NCBI GenBank assembly: GCA_021776825.1
Contig: JAJFFG010000067.1
Location: 62,001 to 126,000, forward strand
Length of the DNA stretch: 64,000 bases
Origin: Planctomycetota bacterium
Lineage (GTDB): Bacteria > Planctomycetota > JAJSAM01 > JAJVHW01
Direction: 5' to 3'
The translations under genes and the position numbers were made by a program. The notes beneath the pieces are model-generated. The model was not told the DNA's origin. It searched no databases and saw only the letters and a list, made by a program, of their open reading frames with translations. Below are positions 41,778 through 51,240 of the stretch, piece after piece. The number at the start of each line of letters is the position of its first letter. Positions within the stretch are counted from its first letter, which is position 1.

Positions 41778-43982
41778 ATGGGGAACAGTGGATCGCATGG
41801 CTGGCGTTTCTTTCGCGCCGGTGGCTTCGATCAGGCGCGCGTGGAGTCCGCAGGTGACTTCGGGAACCTGGAGAACTTGGATCAGAAGCTCTGGGCGGCG
41901 CTCGCATGCCCCGTCAAGGGCCTCGAGTTCGACGAGCGCACGCTGGCGCTGATCGACGGTGACGGCGACAGCCGCGTCCGCGCCCCGGAGGTCATGAAGG
42001 CCGCCCAGTGGTGCGAGGACCACTTCGCCGACCTGTCGAAGCTGGGCGAGGGCACGGACGTCGTTCCGCTCTCCCGCATCAAGACCTCGACCGACGGCGG
42101 CGCAGCCGTGATGACGGGCGCGAGGCAGATGCTCGCCGGGCTGGGCAAGGCCGATGCGGACTCCATCTCACTCGCCGACGTGTCCGACACCGCGGCCCTG
42201 TTCGCGCAGACCAAGTTCAACGGCGACGGCGTCGTCACGCCGGCTTCGGCGGACGACGAGTCGGTCTCCGCGCTGATCGCCGACATCGTCACCTGCAGCG
42301 GCGGCACGGCCGACCGCAGCGGCGCCGACGGCGTCAACCAGGACCAGGTCGACGCGTTCTTCGACGAGTGCACGACGCTCACCGATTGGGCCGCGCTGTC
42401 CGCGAGTGACGAGGCGATCCTCGCGCTCGGCGACGGCACTGCTGCCGCGGCGGACGCCTGGCGCGCCGCCAGGGCGAAGGTCGACGACTTCTTCGGCCGC
42501 TGCAAGCTGGTGGCCTACGACGAGCGCGCGCTCGCCGCCGCCAACCGTGGCGCCGATCCGTACGCGTCGCTCGCCGAGGGCGAGCTCTCGATCTCCGTGT
42601 CGGAGATCGCGGACCAGCCGGTTGCTCGCATCGAGGCCGGTCGCTCGCTGCCTCTCGCAGCCGGCGTCAACCCGGCCTGGGCCGGCGCGATCGCCGCGCT
42701 GCGCACCGCCGCCATCGTGCCGACGCTCGGCGAGCGTCACACGATCACCGAGGCCGAATGGGCCGAGCTCGGCGGCAAGCTGGCCGCCTACGAAGCGTGG
42801 AGCGGCGCGAAGCCCGCCACCTCCGTGGAGCAGCTCGGCATGGATCGCGTGAAGGAGATCGTCGGTGGCGACGGCAAGGCCGCCATCGACGCGCTCATCG
42901 GTCAGGACAAGGAACTCGAGGACGAGTACAACGCCATCACCGAGGTCGAGCGCCTGGTGCGGTACCACCGCGACCTGTACCAGCTCATGCGCAACTTCGT
43001 GAATCTGGGCGACTTCTACGATCCGTCCAAGCTCGCGACGTTCCAGGCCGGCACGCTGTATCTCGACGGCCGCGCCTGCACGCTCTGCGTCAAGGTGCTG
43101 GATGCCGGCAAGCACGGCGCCCTCGCGGGAATGGCCAAGGCGTACCTGGCGTACGTCAAGTGCACGCGCCCGTCGGGCGAGACGATGAACATCGCCGCGG
43201 CGTTCACCGACGGTGACTCCGACTACCTGATGGTCGGCCGTAACGGCATCTTCTACGACCGCGACGGCCAGGACTGGGACGCGACGATCACCAAGATCAT
43301 CGCGAACCCGATCTCCATCCGGGAGGCGTTCTGGTCGCCGTACAAGAAGTTCGTCCGGGCCATGGAAGAGATGGCGGCGAAGCGTGCCGCCGCCAAAGAG
43401 GCAGAGTCGAACAAGAGGATGGCCGCCGCCGGCGCCAAGGCCGGTTCCGGCTCTGCCGAGCCGCCGAAGAAGATGGACGTCGGCACCGTGGCCGCCCTCG
43501 GTGTGGCCGTCGGCGCGATCGGCGCGTTCCTGACCGCGCTGGTCGGCTACGCCACCAACGCGTTCTCGCTTCCGTTCTGGATGATCTGCCTCATCTTGGT
43601 CGCGATCCTGCTGATGATCTCGGGTCCCGGGATGATCATGGCGTGGCTCAAGCTGCGTCAGCGGAACCTGGCGCCGATCCTCGATGCGAACGGTTGGGCC
43701 GTGAACGGCCGGGCCAAGATGACCGTCAGCTTCGGCAAGTCGCTGACCTCCGTCGCGGAGCTCCCCGAGGGCGCCGTGAGCGGTGCCGACCCGCACGGCG
43801 ACAAGCCGAGCGCGTGGCCGGGCCTCATCAAGCTCGTCGTGGTCGTCGCGTTCCTCTTCAGCCTGGTGAACTACTACGGCGCGATCCACATGGCGCTCAG
43901 CGCTGCCGGAGTCGAGGACATCCCGTCCTTCATCTCCGACGGGACGCGCGAGGAGGCCAAGGAGCCCGAGACCAAGAAGTAG
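41778..43982 (+). CDS. Large membrane protein with EF-hand-like loop, 734 aa
   Basis: ATG 41778 has GGAGGGGGG upstream. The N-terminal ~550 residues are soluble and Ala/Asp-rich. An EF-hand-like loop (D-G-D-G-D-S-R-V-R-A-P-E) lies near residue 58, with a possible second Ca-loop (KFNGDGVVTPA). Two hydrophobic helices follow at about 570-590 and 598-620, then KLRQRNLAPILDANGWAVNG, then a third helix near 690-712. The C-terminal tail is EEAKEPETKK. The ANGWAVNGRAKMT block looks conserved, but I cannot name the family. The gene ends at a strong terminator. Confidence 0.65.
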   Translation: MGNSGSHGWRFFRAGGFDQARVESAGDFGNLENLDQKLWAALACPVKGLEFDERTLALIDGDGDSRVRAPEVMKAAQWCEDHFADLSKLGEGTDVVPLSRIKTSTDGGAAVMTGARQMLAGLGKADADSISLADVSDTAALFAQTKFNGDGVVTPASADDESVSALIADIVTCSGGTADRSGADGVNQDQVDAFFDECTTLTDWAALSASDEAILALGDGTAAAADAWRAARAKVDDFFGRCKLVAYDERALAAANRGADPYASLAEGELSISVSEIADQPVARIEAGRSLPLAAGVNPAWAGAIAALRTAAIVPTLGERHTITEAEWAELGGKLAAYEAWSGAKPATSVEQLGMDRVKEIVGGDGKAAIDALIGQDKELEDEYNAITEVERLVRYHRDLYQLMRNFVNLGDFYDPSKLATFQAGTLYLDGRACTLCVKVLDAGKHGALAGMAKAYLAYVKCTRPSGETMNIAAAFTDGDSDYLMVGRNGIFYDRDGQDWDATITKIIANPISIREAFWSPYKKFVRAMEEMAAKRAAAKEAESNKRMAAAGAKAGSGSAEPPKKMDVGTVAALGVAVGAIGAFLTALVGYATNAFSLPFWMICLILVAILLMISGPGMIMAWLKLRQRNLAPILDANGWAVNGRAKMTVSFGKSLTSVAELPEGAVSGADPHGDKPSAWPGLIKLVVVVAFLFSLVNYYGAIHMALSAAGVEDIPSFISDGTREEAKEPETKK

Positions 43983-44037
43983 TCCGAAGAACCGGAGTCG
44001 TCGCGCGGCGTGAGCCACGGCGCGGATGCTCCACGAA

Positions 44038-44068
44038 GCGGGGTCGAGAGTTCATCTCTCGGCCCCGC
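44038..44068. terminator. Strong terminator hairpin between convergent genes
   Basis: A 13-bp stem (GCGGGGTCGAGAG with CTCTCGGCCCCGC, one G-T pair) and a 5-nt loop. It is placed to end both the 41778 gene and the kinase gene. Confidence 0.75.
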
Positions 44069-44082
44069 TCTCGATTCCGGAC

Positions 44083-44124
44083 CAGTTCAGTCGGGCCAGC
44101 TCAGTCGGGCCAGCTCAGCCGGAC
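44083..44124. repeat. 14-bp tandem repeat, 3 units
   Basis: The unit is cagctcagtcgggc with small changes. The last unit contains the kinase gene's stop codon (minus strand TGA at 44115-44117). The other units place extra TGA triplets just downstream. Confidence 0.75.
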
Positions 44125-47105
44125 TGGCCGAGTTCGATCGCCGCCGCCTCGGCGACGCGGCGATGCACCGGCACGTGCTCGACCGCACGCTCGCGCTCAT
44201 CCTCGGGCAAGCGCGCGAGGACGTCGTCGAGGAGCCGACGTGCGCGACGCAGATGCTCTCGGTCGCCGGTGAGCTTGAACAGCTCGTGGCGCAGATCGAG
44301 CCGCACCGACACGTCCAGGCGCTGGCTCATCTCGTCGACGCCCTGCAGGTCCACGCGCGTCGCGTCGCCCTCGAGACGCGCGAGCACGACGTCGGCCAGG
44401 AAGCGCTCGGCCTCCGTCCCTTCGATGTCGCTCGCAATCACGCTGCGCAGTTCGTCGCGAGCCACGTCCGTCTCGCCCTGCTCGAGCAGGTAGCGAGCGC
44501 GGATCAGACGCGTGAGCACAACCTCATCCGACTCACCGTTCGCGCCGGACAGTTCGATCGCGCGCTGATAGAGCTCCTCGGCCTCGTCGAGCCGTCCCTG
44601 CTTTTCCACCGCGAGCGCAAGGCGGTTCGTCAGGGCGGCTTCGAGATCGGTCTCTCCAACCTGCTGCGCCCGCTTCACGCCCTCGCGCGCGTACCGCTCC
44701 GCAAGCGTGTGGCGCTGGAGCTTCCCCAGCACGAGGACGAGGCCGTTCCGCAAGCGACACTGACGCGCTACGTCGGTGCCCGCATCCGCGACGACAAGTC
44801 CGTCCGCGAGCAAGGAGCGCGAGGCTTCGTCCTCGCCGCGAGTACCGAGCAGTTTGCCAGTCGTCGCGATCAGGTCGAGCCGCTCGACCCCGACCACCGC
44901 GTCCGGGACGTCGAGCGCGTCCAGTCCCAGGCGCACGGCCTGGTCGAGGGCGCTCGTCGCCTCGAGGTGATCCACGCCGCGAACGGCATACGGACCGACG
45001 AGCGCCGCTGCCTGCGCCGCGACTCCGTGACGGCAGAGCTCGACCGCGAGTTCCGGCGAGTCCTGATCGCACGCCGCTCTCGCGAGCAACGCTTCGGCGA
45101 GAGCCACGTGATGCCTGGCCCGCGTCGCCGACGCGAGGTGGTCCTCGAGGTAGTCGCGCAGCGCCTGGCTGTCGAAGCGCATACGGCGACCGGACGTGCG
45201 AAGGAGACGTTGCCGTCGCTCGAGCCGAGCCAGCGCGCGGAGCACCTCGACCGACGACCGTCCAGCCGCCACGGCGACGAGATCGGGGTCGAATTCGACT
45301 CCCGCGCAGGCAGCGAGATCGAGCAGTTGGCGATCGGCGGCAGCGAGCTGCGAGAGTCGCGCCGCCATCAGTTCCTCGAGCGTCTCCGGCACCGCGAGGT
45401 GGCGCACCTCCTGCGTCGTCGCCCATGTCCCGTCGCTGCGCTTGGTCAGAACAGATCCCTCGCGGAGGCCACGGAGGATCTCGAGCACGAAGTGAGGGTT
45501 GCCGTCCGAGCGCTCGGCGACGCGCGGAGCCAGCTCGTGTGCAAGAACCGAGGAGCGCAATGTCGCCTGGATCAGTTCGAGCACCTGCGTGCTGGAGAAC
45601 CGGCGCAGGGTCAGAGCGGAGAGCGTCGCCGTGTCATCGATCGCACGCACCCAATCTGCGGGGACGGGGGGCGCAGACGTCAGCACGATGAGGAGTGGCG
45701 CGTCTCGCGTCACCGCAGCGAGAGCGGTGACGAACCCCCGAGTCTCCGTCGACGCGCGGTGCAGATCCTCGACGACCATCAGCACGGGACGCTGCGCCGT
45801 GATCGCCTGAACCGACCGCGCGACGAGCATCCGCAACCGGCGTGGAGGAACGGCAGACTGGCTCGTCGCCGAACCAATCCCAAGCAGCGGGCCAAGCGCC
45901 TCCGCCGCCGCGGTGTCGCCATCGTGAAGCGCCGCGAGTGCCCCCATCGCATCGTCGGGATCCAGGTGACGCGCCAACGCGGCGGCCACCGCCCCGACGC
46001 TCTGAGCGCCGCAACTCCCGACGAGTACGACCGCGTCCTCGCCGTCTCGCTCCAACCCCGCGATGAACTCGTCCACGAGGCGCGTCTTGCCGATGCCGTC
46101 CTCGCCCTCGATGAGCGCCACGCCGCCGGTTCCGGCCGCGGCGCGTTCCCACCGGTGGCGCAGCACACCCAGCTCGCGATCGCGCGCGATGAGCGCGGCG
46201 TCGCGGGCGACCTGAAGACGCGGGAACGTCTGCCGGGTCGTACGACGCAGCTCGCGTGAGCGCGTGTCCCACCAGGCACCGCTCTCCGCCTCCTCCAGCA
46301 CGCGCAAGAGCGAGCCGGCGTCGGCGAACCGCTCCTCGCGATCCTTCGCAAGCAGTGTGTGGACGACCTCGTCTAGGAACGGCGAGACCTGCGGATTCGC
46401 CACGCGCAGGCGCAGCGGCTCCTCCTTGAGGACCTTGCGAAAGACCTCGCGCCAGTCGTCCGCTTCGAACGGACAGATGCCCGTCGCCAGTTCGTAGATG
46501 ATGAGCCCGAGCGCGTGCAGGTCGGCCCGGCCGTCCAGACCGCGCCCACCGCCGGTGAACTGCTCCGGCGCGGCGTACTGGAGCGAACCGACGAAGGCCC
46601 CCGTCTGCGTCACGCGAGCGTCGTCCTCCGCTCCGCGCGCCACGCCGAGGTCCATGACCATCACGTCGTGGTCGTCGGTGATCAGGACATTCTCGGGCTT
46701 GAGGTCGCGATGGATCACCCCCGTCGCGTGGATCGCGGACAGTCCACTCGCGACCTCACGCGCGATGTGCCGACAGAGATCTTCCGGTACCCGCACGAGC
46801 TCCTGCCGCAGCTCGTGGAGCGTCTGGCCGTGCACGAGTTCCATCGCCAGGTAGTGCAGGATCTCGTCGCCGTGCGGCGCCTCCCCGACGTCGAGCGTGG
46901 CGACTACGTTCCTGTGTCGCAGCGTCGTGCCGATGTCAGCCTCGCGCCGGAACCTGGCGAGTGCATCGGGAGTCTCGAGCACGTTCGGGTGCACGACCTT
47001 CAACGCGATCGGGCCATCGGGTCCCATGGCGCGATAGACGGTTCCCATACCGCCGGAACCGAGCTCTGCCTCAATGTCGTACGGCCCCAGCGATGTCCCG
47101 ATCAC
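44115..47105 (-). CDS. Ser/Thr kinase fused to AAA ATPase and TPR-like tail, 996 aa
   Basis: The kinase domain (about 8-270) has the G-loop G-S-G-G-M-G (16-21), Lys36, catalytic H-R-D-L-K-P-E-N (Asp134) and D-L-G instead of DFG (Asp152). The ATPase domain (about 310-600) has Walker A G-E-D-G-I-G-K-T-R, LMVVEDLHRAS as Walker B and a STAND/LuxR-AAA-like layout. The tail (about 640-990) is helical with TPR-like repeats. This kinase-ATPase-TPR order is common in planctomycetes and myxobacteria and suggests a soluble signalling hub. GTG 47105 is the start. Confidence 0.85.
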   Translation of the reverse strand: MIGTSLGPYDIEAELGSGGMGTVYRAMGPDGPIALKVVHPNVLETPDALARFRREADIGTTLRHRNVVATLDVGEAPHGDEILHYLAMELVHGQTLHELRQELVRVPEDLCRHIAREVASGLSAIHATGVIHRDLKPENVLITDDHDVMVMDLGVARGAEDDARVTQTGAFVGSLQYAAPEQFTGGGRGLDGRADLHALGLIIYELATGICPFEADDWREVFRKVLKEEPLRLRVANPQVSPFLDEVVHTLLAKDREERFADAGSLLRVLEEAESGAWWDTRSRELRRTTRQTFPRLQVARDAALIARDRELGVLRHRWERAAAGTGGVALIEGEDGIGKTRLVDEFIAGLERDGEDAVVLVGSCGAQSVGAVAAALARHLDPDDAMGALAALHDGDTAAAEALGPLLGIGSATSQSAVPPRRLRMLVARSVQAITAQRPVLMVVEDLHRASTETRGFVTALAAVTRDAPLLIVLTSAPPVPADWVRAIDDTATLSALTLRRFSSTQVLELIQATLRSSVLAHELAPRVAERSDGNPHFVLEILRGLREGSVLTKRSDGTWATTQEVRHLAVPETLEELMAARLSQLAAADRQLLDLAACAGVEFDPDLVAVAAGRSSVEVLRALARLERRQRLLRTSGRRMRFDSQALRDYLEDHLASATRARHHVALAEALLARAACDQDSPELAVELCRHGVAAQAAALVGPYAVRGVDHLEATSALDQAVRLGLDALDVPDAVVGVERLDLIATTGKLLGTRGEDEASRSLLADGLVVADAGTDVARQCRLRNGLVLVLGKLQRHTLAERYAREGVKRAQQVGETDLEAALTNRLALAVEKQGRLDEAEELYQRAIELSGANGESDEVVLTRLIRARYLLEQGETDVARDELRSVIASDIEGTEAERFLADVVLARLEGDATRVDLQGVDEMSQRLDVSVRLDLRHELFKLTGDREHLRRARRLLDDVLARLPEDERERAVEHVPVHRRVAEAAAIELGQSG

Positions 47106-47173
47106 GCGTTGTTCTCCCTCGCCCCGACTCTCCCCGAAAGCAGGCGCGGCGAGACGGAATCCCAGCGCTCAGC

Positions 47174-47974
47174 CTACCGCTCTCGACGGCGGCGGCGCGG
47201 CGCAGGATCGGCGATGCGTTCCTGATGCGGAGGCGTCTGCGCGAGTCCCGTCGGCGGCATGCGATCCAAGTCGCTCGGGTCCTTCGGATCGAAGAACAGG
47301 AACTGGCGCTGACTCCATGTGCGGGGGCCGATGTCCGGCCACTGGGTTGCGTACCGGCACAGCGCGTCCTCACCGAGCAGCCACTCCTCGTTCGTCAGCC
47401 GACACGTTGCGTCCAACGTGCCGTTGGCGTAGCGGACCGCGAAGCACTCGAGCCACATCGTCCGGCGCGTGGAGACGGCATCCGTCACTTCGGTCAGGAT
47501 CGCGGCGAGCAACGCACTGGCGGGCGGCAGCTTCGGCGACGGTCCGTCGCCCCACACGCGCATCTGCAGGGGACCGATGTGAATGCGGAACCCGAACGTG
47601 TCGTCCCCCTGGGCAGCCACGAGGTTCGAGGTCTCAACGCCAAGGTCGCCGGGCAGCCAGCCGAAGCGATGGGCCACGGTGGAGAGCACGCCGTTCGACC
47701 ACTGATCCGCGGCGTTCTGCGTCGCGCCGGTCGCACTCGTGCCGTAGCCCGCGATCGTCACCGCCGGACCGAGCCAGCCCTGCGCGCGTGCGCTGACGGA
47801 GTAGACGATGACCGTGCCGGGGCGCGCTCCCTCTGACCGCAGCTGCTGCACGGCGACGCCGACCTCGATGCCGAAGTCAGGGATGCGGACCTCGTCGCCC
47901 TTGCGCTGCACGGAGATGCCCGCGTCCGACAGGAACTGAGCGAGAACGTGGGCAGCGAAGTCGTCGCGATGCAT
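47174..47974 (-). CDS. Hypothetical protein, DUF6348-like, 266 aa
   Basis: I start at ATG 47974 (MHRDDFAAHV); TTG 47998 is possible. The alpha/beta protein contains VAVQQLRSEGARPGTVIVYSVSA, AGYGTSATGATQNAADQWSNGVL and FRIHIGPLQMRVWGD. It has a basic tail (PRRRRRER). I recall a similar layout in DUF6348 proteins, but this is a weak memory-based match. Soluble and probably cytoplasmic. It lies between the kinase (same strand, 68 nt apart) and the divergent REC-HATPase gene. Confidence 0.5.
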   Translation of the reverse strand: MHRDDFAAHVLAQFLSDAGISVQRKGDEVRIPDFGIEVGVAVQQLRSEGARPGTVIVYSVSARAQGWLGPAVTIAGYGTSATGATQNAADQWSNGVLSTVAHRFGWLPGDLGVETSNLVAAQGDDTFGFRIHIGPLQMRVWGDGPSPKLPPASALLAAILTEVTDAVSTRRTMWLECFAVRYANGTLDATCRLTNEEWLLGEDALCRYATQWPDIGPRTWSQRQFLFFDPKDPSDLDRMPPTGLAQTPPHQERIADPAPRRRRRER

Positions 47975-48132
47975 GGAGACCGATCCGGGGCCGAACAATA
48001 CACCGGAGGCCGCTGACTCGAATCACCACAGTCAGGGCTCGACGGTTGGAATTCGTCGGCGATCGGCGAGAATGACCTCGCCCGCGCGGGAGACGTGGAG
48101 ACGCGGGAGGGGCAAGAAGAGGAAGGGCCGGG

Positions 48133-49047
48133 ATGGCTACGATCCTCGTGGTCGACGACACACTGCTGCATCGGCGGATCGCCGGTGCGCTGCTCGAGCG
48201 CCAGGACGGCATCGACGTGCGGTACGCCGAAGACGGTCGCGAGGCGCTCGACGCCGTCACGGCCTCGCGGCCGGATCTCGTGCTGACCGACCTCGTGATG
48301 CCGCGCATGGACGGCCTCGAGCTCGTGGATGCGATCCGTGCCCGATTCCCCGAGTTGCCCGTCGTGCTGATGACGGCGCACGGTAGCGAGGAGATCGCCG
48401 CCGAGGCCCTGCGCCGCGGCGCCGCCAGTTACGTGCCGAAGCGCATCCTGAACGAGGATCTCGTTCCGACGATTCTGAACATCCTCACCGTGCGCAACGT
48501 GCTGACCGAGACGGCGCATGACCTGTTCCGCAGCGAGCTCATGGCCGACCTCGCCGAGTGGGAGCACTCGGTCGAGCTCGAGAACGACTCGCTGCTCGTC
48601 GCGCCGCTGGTGGCACAGATCGTGGAACGCGCGCGGACCATCGGCGTCTGCGACGACGGCGACGCGATGCAGATCTCGATGGCCCTCGACGAGGCGTTCA
48701 ACAACGCGATCGAGCACGGCAACCTCGAGGTCTCGTCGGAACTGCGCGAGATGAGCATGCACCACTACCTGGCCGAAGTGGAACAGCGCCGACAGATCGC
48801 GCCGTACAGCGATCGGCGGGTGCACGTGCACGTCACCATCACGCGCGACAGCGCGACGATCGTGATCCGCGACGAGGGGCCGGGGTTCGACCCAGCGCTC
48901 GTGCCGGATCCGACGGACCCCGAGAACCTCGAGAAGTGCAGCGGGCGGGGCCTCGTGCTCATCCAGATGTTCATGGACGAGGTCCGCCACAACGCGAGCG
49001 GCAACGAGTTGACGCTGGTCAAGCGCCGCCCTCAGCCGGCGAGCTGA
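48133..49047 (+). CDS. Receiver domain fused to HATPase (RsbW-like) domain, 304 aa
   Basis: ATG 48133 follows GAGGAAGG. The receiver domain (1-120) has acidic Asp8-Asp9, phosphoacceptor Asp53 (V-L-T-D-L), Thr81 and Lys103. The C-terminal domain (about 150-300) has the N-box D-E-A-F-N-N-A-I-E-H-G-N, G1 D-E-G-P-G-F-D and G2 S-G-R-G-L-V-L-I. This is the GHKL fold of anti-sigma-factor kinases (RsbW/SpoIIAB) with no His phosphoacceptor domain. It suggests phosphorylation-controlled partner switching. No anti-anti-sigma (STAS) gene is adjacent. Confidence 0.85.
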   Translation: MATILVVDDTLLHRRIAGALLERQDGIDVRYAEDGREALDAVTASRPDLVLTDLVMPRMDGLELVDAIRARFPELPVVLMTAHGSEEIAAEALRRGAASYVPKRILNEDLVPTILNILTVRNVLTETAHDLFRSELMADLAEWEHSVELENDSLLVAPLVAQIVERARTIGVCDDGDAMQISMALDEAFNNAIEHGNLEVSSELREMSMHHYLAEVEQRRQIAPYSDRRVHVHVTITRDSATIVIRDEGPGFDPALVPDPTDPENLEKCSGRGLVLIQMFMDEVRHNASGNELTLVKRRPQPAS

Positions 49048-49060
49048 GCGCGCGATGCAC

Positions 49061-50305
49061 TCAGTCCGCGAGCTGCAGCGTGATCGGCGCGGGGGGTGGG
49101 TCGTCGACGCGCCACTCGAACTCGACCCCGCGGTAGCCGCCGAGCGTCACAGTGACCTTGATGGGAACGCGGCGCCACGCGACTGAGTCAGGCGTGTGGC
49201 CAACGACGGGGCTGCACGACGCCTCGATCATGCCGTCGAGTCCGGCCAGACCACGCCCGTCGGGCAGCGAGATGTGCTCGACCAGTCGGGCAACGTCGAC
49301 CGATGGCGCAGCGAAGACGACGTCCGCATCGACATCGCTCGAGATCTGGCACTCGATCGCGTTGCCACGGGGGCTCAGGAAGAGCATCTCCCGGCTTGTC
49401 GAACGCGCTCGCGTTGACTCCTCGATTGGACCGAGATCGAGCCCACTGGCCGTGTGCCGCGCCGTCGTGGTCGTTCGGCCGCCCGCGGCTCCGCCGCCGC
49501 CGAAGGAGACGTGGGGAGCGCCGATCTTGCGACGCCCCTCCGCCCACTCTGGTGCGTTCTTCCCGTAGACGCCGGCCGTGCGGAAGCTCGAGCTACGGAA
49601 CGTGCCGCTCGTCAGCTCGGTGCCCGTCTCGTCGAACACACGAAGGTAGGCGTGGAACGTACGCGGGGGGTCGACCTCGAGGATCAGCTCAGCGGACGTC
49701 TCGACCCGGAACTCGGGTGGGTCCGCCGCGCTGTGACGTTGGCCCTCGATCTCGGCGCGGTAGCGCCCCGCGGGGAGTCCCGCGACCGTCGTGCCGTCCT
49801 CCCCCACGCTGACCGTGACCTGCACGTGATCCCCGGCTGTGAACGCGTCGCTCGCCGACACGTCGAAGCGCCAGAGGCGGACGTCCATGGTGACGGGGAG
49901 TCCGGTGGCGCGGTCTCGCAGATGCAACGTCACGGTCGCGTCGCCAGAGCCCTTCTCGTCATCGGGCACCACGCCCTCCGGCAGGAGCGGCTCGTCCTTG
50001 CTGGCTCCGCCGGCCACGTCGGAGCCGCCCTTCGCGCGCGCCTCGGGAGCGGTCTCCGACGCTGGCTCGACCGCACGTGACGTATGACGCCGCTGCGATG
50101 TCGTGTCCACGACGATGGCGGGCCGGGTGAACTCGGTCGGCTCGCCAACCGGCTCGATCGCCTCGTCGTCGCCCGGGGCGTCCTGCACAGGCGCCGGCGC
50201 CTGCGGTGACGGCTCCGGCGTCGAGCACATCGTCGCCAGCATCGTCACGACGAGCGCGCAGACGAAGAGCAGCACGAGTGGGACGACGGCGCGGCGAGCG
50301 GTCAC
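49061..50305 (-). CDS. Membrane-anchored carboxypeptidase-regulatory-like protein, 414 aa
   Basis: GTG 50305 (VTARRAVVPLVLL) lies 9 nt after minus-strand TACGTT. One N-terminal helix (about 6-24) precedes a Pro/Glu/Ala-rich linker (to about 120). Beta modules like those in the sigma-fusion tails follow: TVTLHLRDRATGLPVTMDVRLW and EDGTTVAGLPAGRYRAEIEG. A Gly-rich loop (SFGGGGAAGGRTTTT) lies near residue 275. The protein is a sigma-less relative of the long tails at 15460 and 26909. It is predicted to be extracytoplasmic. Confidence 0.65.
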   Translation of the reverse strand: MTARRAVVPLVLLFVCALVVTMLATMCSTPEPSPQAPAPVQDAPGDDEAIEPVGEPTEFTRPAIVVDTTSQRRHTSRAVEPASETAPEARAKGGSDVAGGASKDEPLLPEGVVPDDEKGSGDATVTLHLRDRATGLPVTMDVRLWRFDVSASDAFTAGDHVQVTVSVGEDGTTVAGLPAGRYRAEIEGQRHSAADPPEFRVETSAELILEVDPPRTFHAYLRVFDETGTELTSGTFRSSSFRTAGVYGKNAPEWAEGRRKIGAPHVSFGGGGAAGGRTTTTARHTASGLDLGPIEESTRARSTSREMLFLSPRGNAIECQISSDVDADVVFAAPSVDVARLVEHISLPDGRGLAGLDGMIEASCSPVVGHTPDSVAWRRVPIKVTVTLGGYRGVEFEWRVDDPPPAPITLQLAD

Positions 50306-50314
50306 GATGCACGA

Positions 50315-50320
50315 AACGTA
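50315..50320 (-). promoter_or_regulatory. -10 hexamer near start
   Basis: Minus-strand TACGTT, 9 nt spacer, GTG 50305. Confidence 0.4.
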
Positions 50321-50355
50321 CACGAGCCGAGAGGGTTCGACTGCGACGCGTCCCG

Positions 50356-50361
50356 TACGAT
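50356..50361 (+). promoter_or_regulatory. -10 hexamer, leaderless start
   Basis: TACGAT, 6 nt spacer, ATG 50368. Divergent from the hexamer at 50315. Confidence 0.6.
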
Positions 50362-50367
50362 CAGCGC

Positions 50368-51066
50368 ATGGACGAGCCGACCTCCAAATCCTCTCGCATG
50401 CGTCGTCTCTTCGTTGCCGCGGCTCTGTTCGCCGCCGGCTGGTTCGGGCACGCTCTGTACGACGGCTACGCCGTCCGCGCGGAGACGCGACGCTCGGCGG
50501 ATGCCGCGCGCGCACCCGCCACGGGATTCGAGATCGAGCTCTTCGCGAAGTCGCCGGAGCATACCGCGCACTCGATGCTGTGCTTGCTCGACGGCCAGTA
50601 CGGGCAGATGATCCAGGACGGCCAGGTCTTCAACCGCAACAGCCACGTGGACTTCGAGGGCTACACGCCGGGCAGTTTCACGGCCGGCGTCCAGGGCAAT
50701 GACAAGGGCCAGGTGATCGACCTCGGCGACATCGCCGATCTCGAACGCGAGGTCGGTGGCCCCCCGCTCGAGGTGCTGCGCTGGCGCGACGGCACCGTGC
50801 TCGCCGAGGGCGACGAATGGGTCGTGCCCGACCCGATCGGCGAACCGTCGCGAACCGAGCAAGCGCAGCGCTGGCTGGCCACGGTGCTCAAGGCTCCGGC
50901 GTTGGCGCCAGCCGGATCGCCGCTCAAGGCGGCTCAGGTGAAGCCGGGCCACGTCTACTTCGTCCGCATCTCCGCGAACCGCGAGCCGACGGAGATCGTC
51001 GCGCTCCTCTACGTGCTCGAGTACGACGTCAACCAGCGCGTGAAGCTGCGCTGCGTCCAGCTCTGA
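50368..51066 (+). CDS. Membrane-anchored hypothetical protein, 232 aa
   Basis: ATG 50368 lies 6 nt after TACGAT. A basic N-terminus (SKSSRMRRL) precedes one helix (about 14-30, FVAAALFAAGWFGHALY). The rest is a mixed alpha/beta domain with FEIELFAKSPEHTAHSML, NRNSHVDFEGYTPGS and VYFVRISANREPTEIVALLYVL. I do not recognise the family. Predicted to be anchored in the membrane with the domain outside. The next gene is convergent and the two share the terminator at 51171. Confidence 0.65.
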   Translation: MDEPTSKSSRMRRLFVAAALFAAGWFGHALYDGYAVRAETRRSADAARAPATGFEIELFAKSPEHTAHSMLCLLDGQYGQMIQDGQVFNRNSHVDFEGYTPGSFTAGVQGNDKGQVIDLGDIADLEREVGGPPLEVLRWRDGTVLAEGDEWVVPDPIGEPSRTEQAQRWLATVLKAPALAPAGSPLKAAQVKPGHVYFVRISANREPTEIVALLYVLEYDVNQRVKLRCVQL

Positions 51067-51170
51067 CGCGGACTAGGTCGACAGCCGGACGTTCTCGGCG
51101 AACGCACGACGGACCGGCGGGTCCTCAAGGTCACGCGGGTCGTGCGTGACGAACCGCCCGCCCGTTGAAT

Positions 51171-51207
51171 CCAGAACGGCGCGCGACCGAAGCCGCGCGC
51201 CGTCTGG
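51171..51207. terminator. Bidirectional terminator hairpin
   Basis: A 13-bp stem with one bulge (CCAGAACGGCGCGC with GCGCGCCGTCTGG), followed by GTTTG on the plus strand. It lies between the convergent genes ending at 51066 and 51241. Confidence 0.7.
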
Positions 51208-51240
51208 GTTTGCGATCCCCCGAAAGAGCGAGAGTCCGCG

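Noticed and set aside
42168..44018. A 616-codon minus-strand frame over the large membrane protein gene
   Set aside because: Antisense shadow, rich in His/Arg/Gly; the plus-strand gene has a ribosome site, helices and a terminator.
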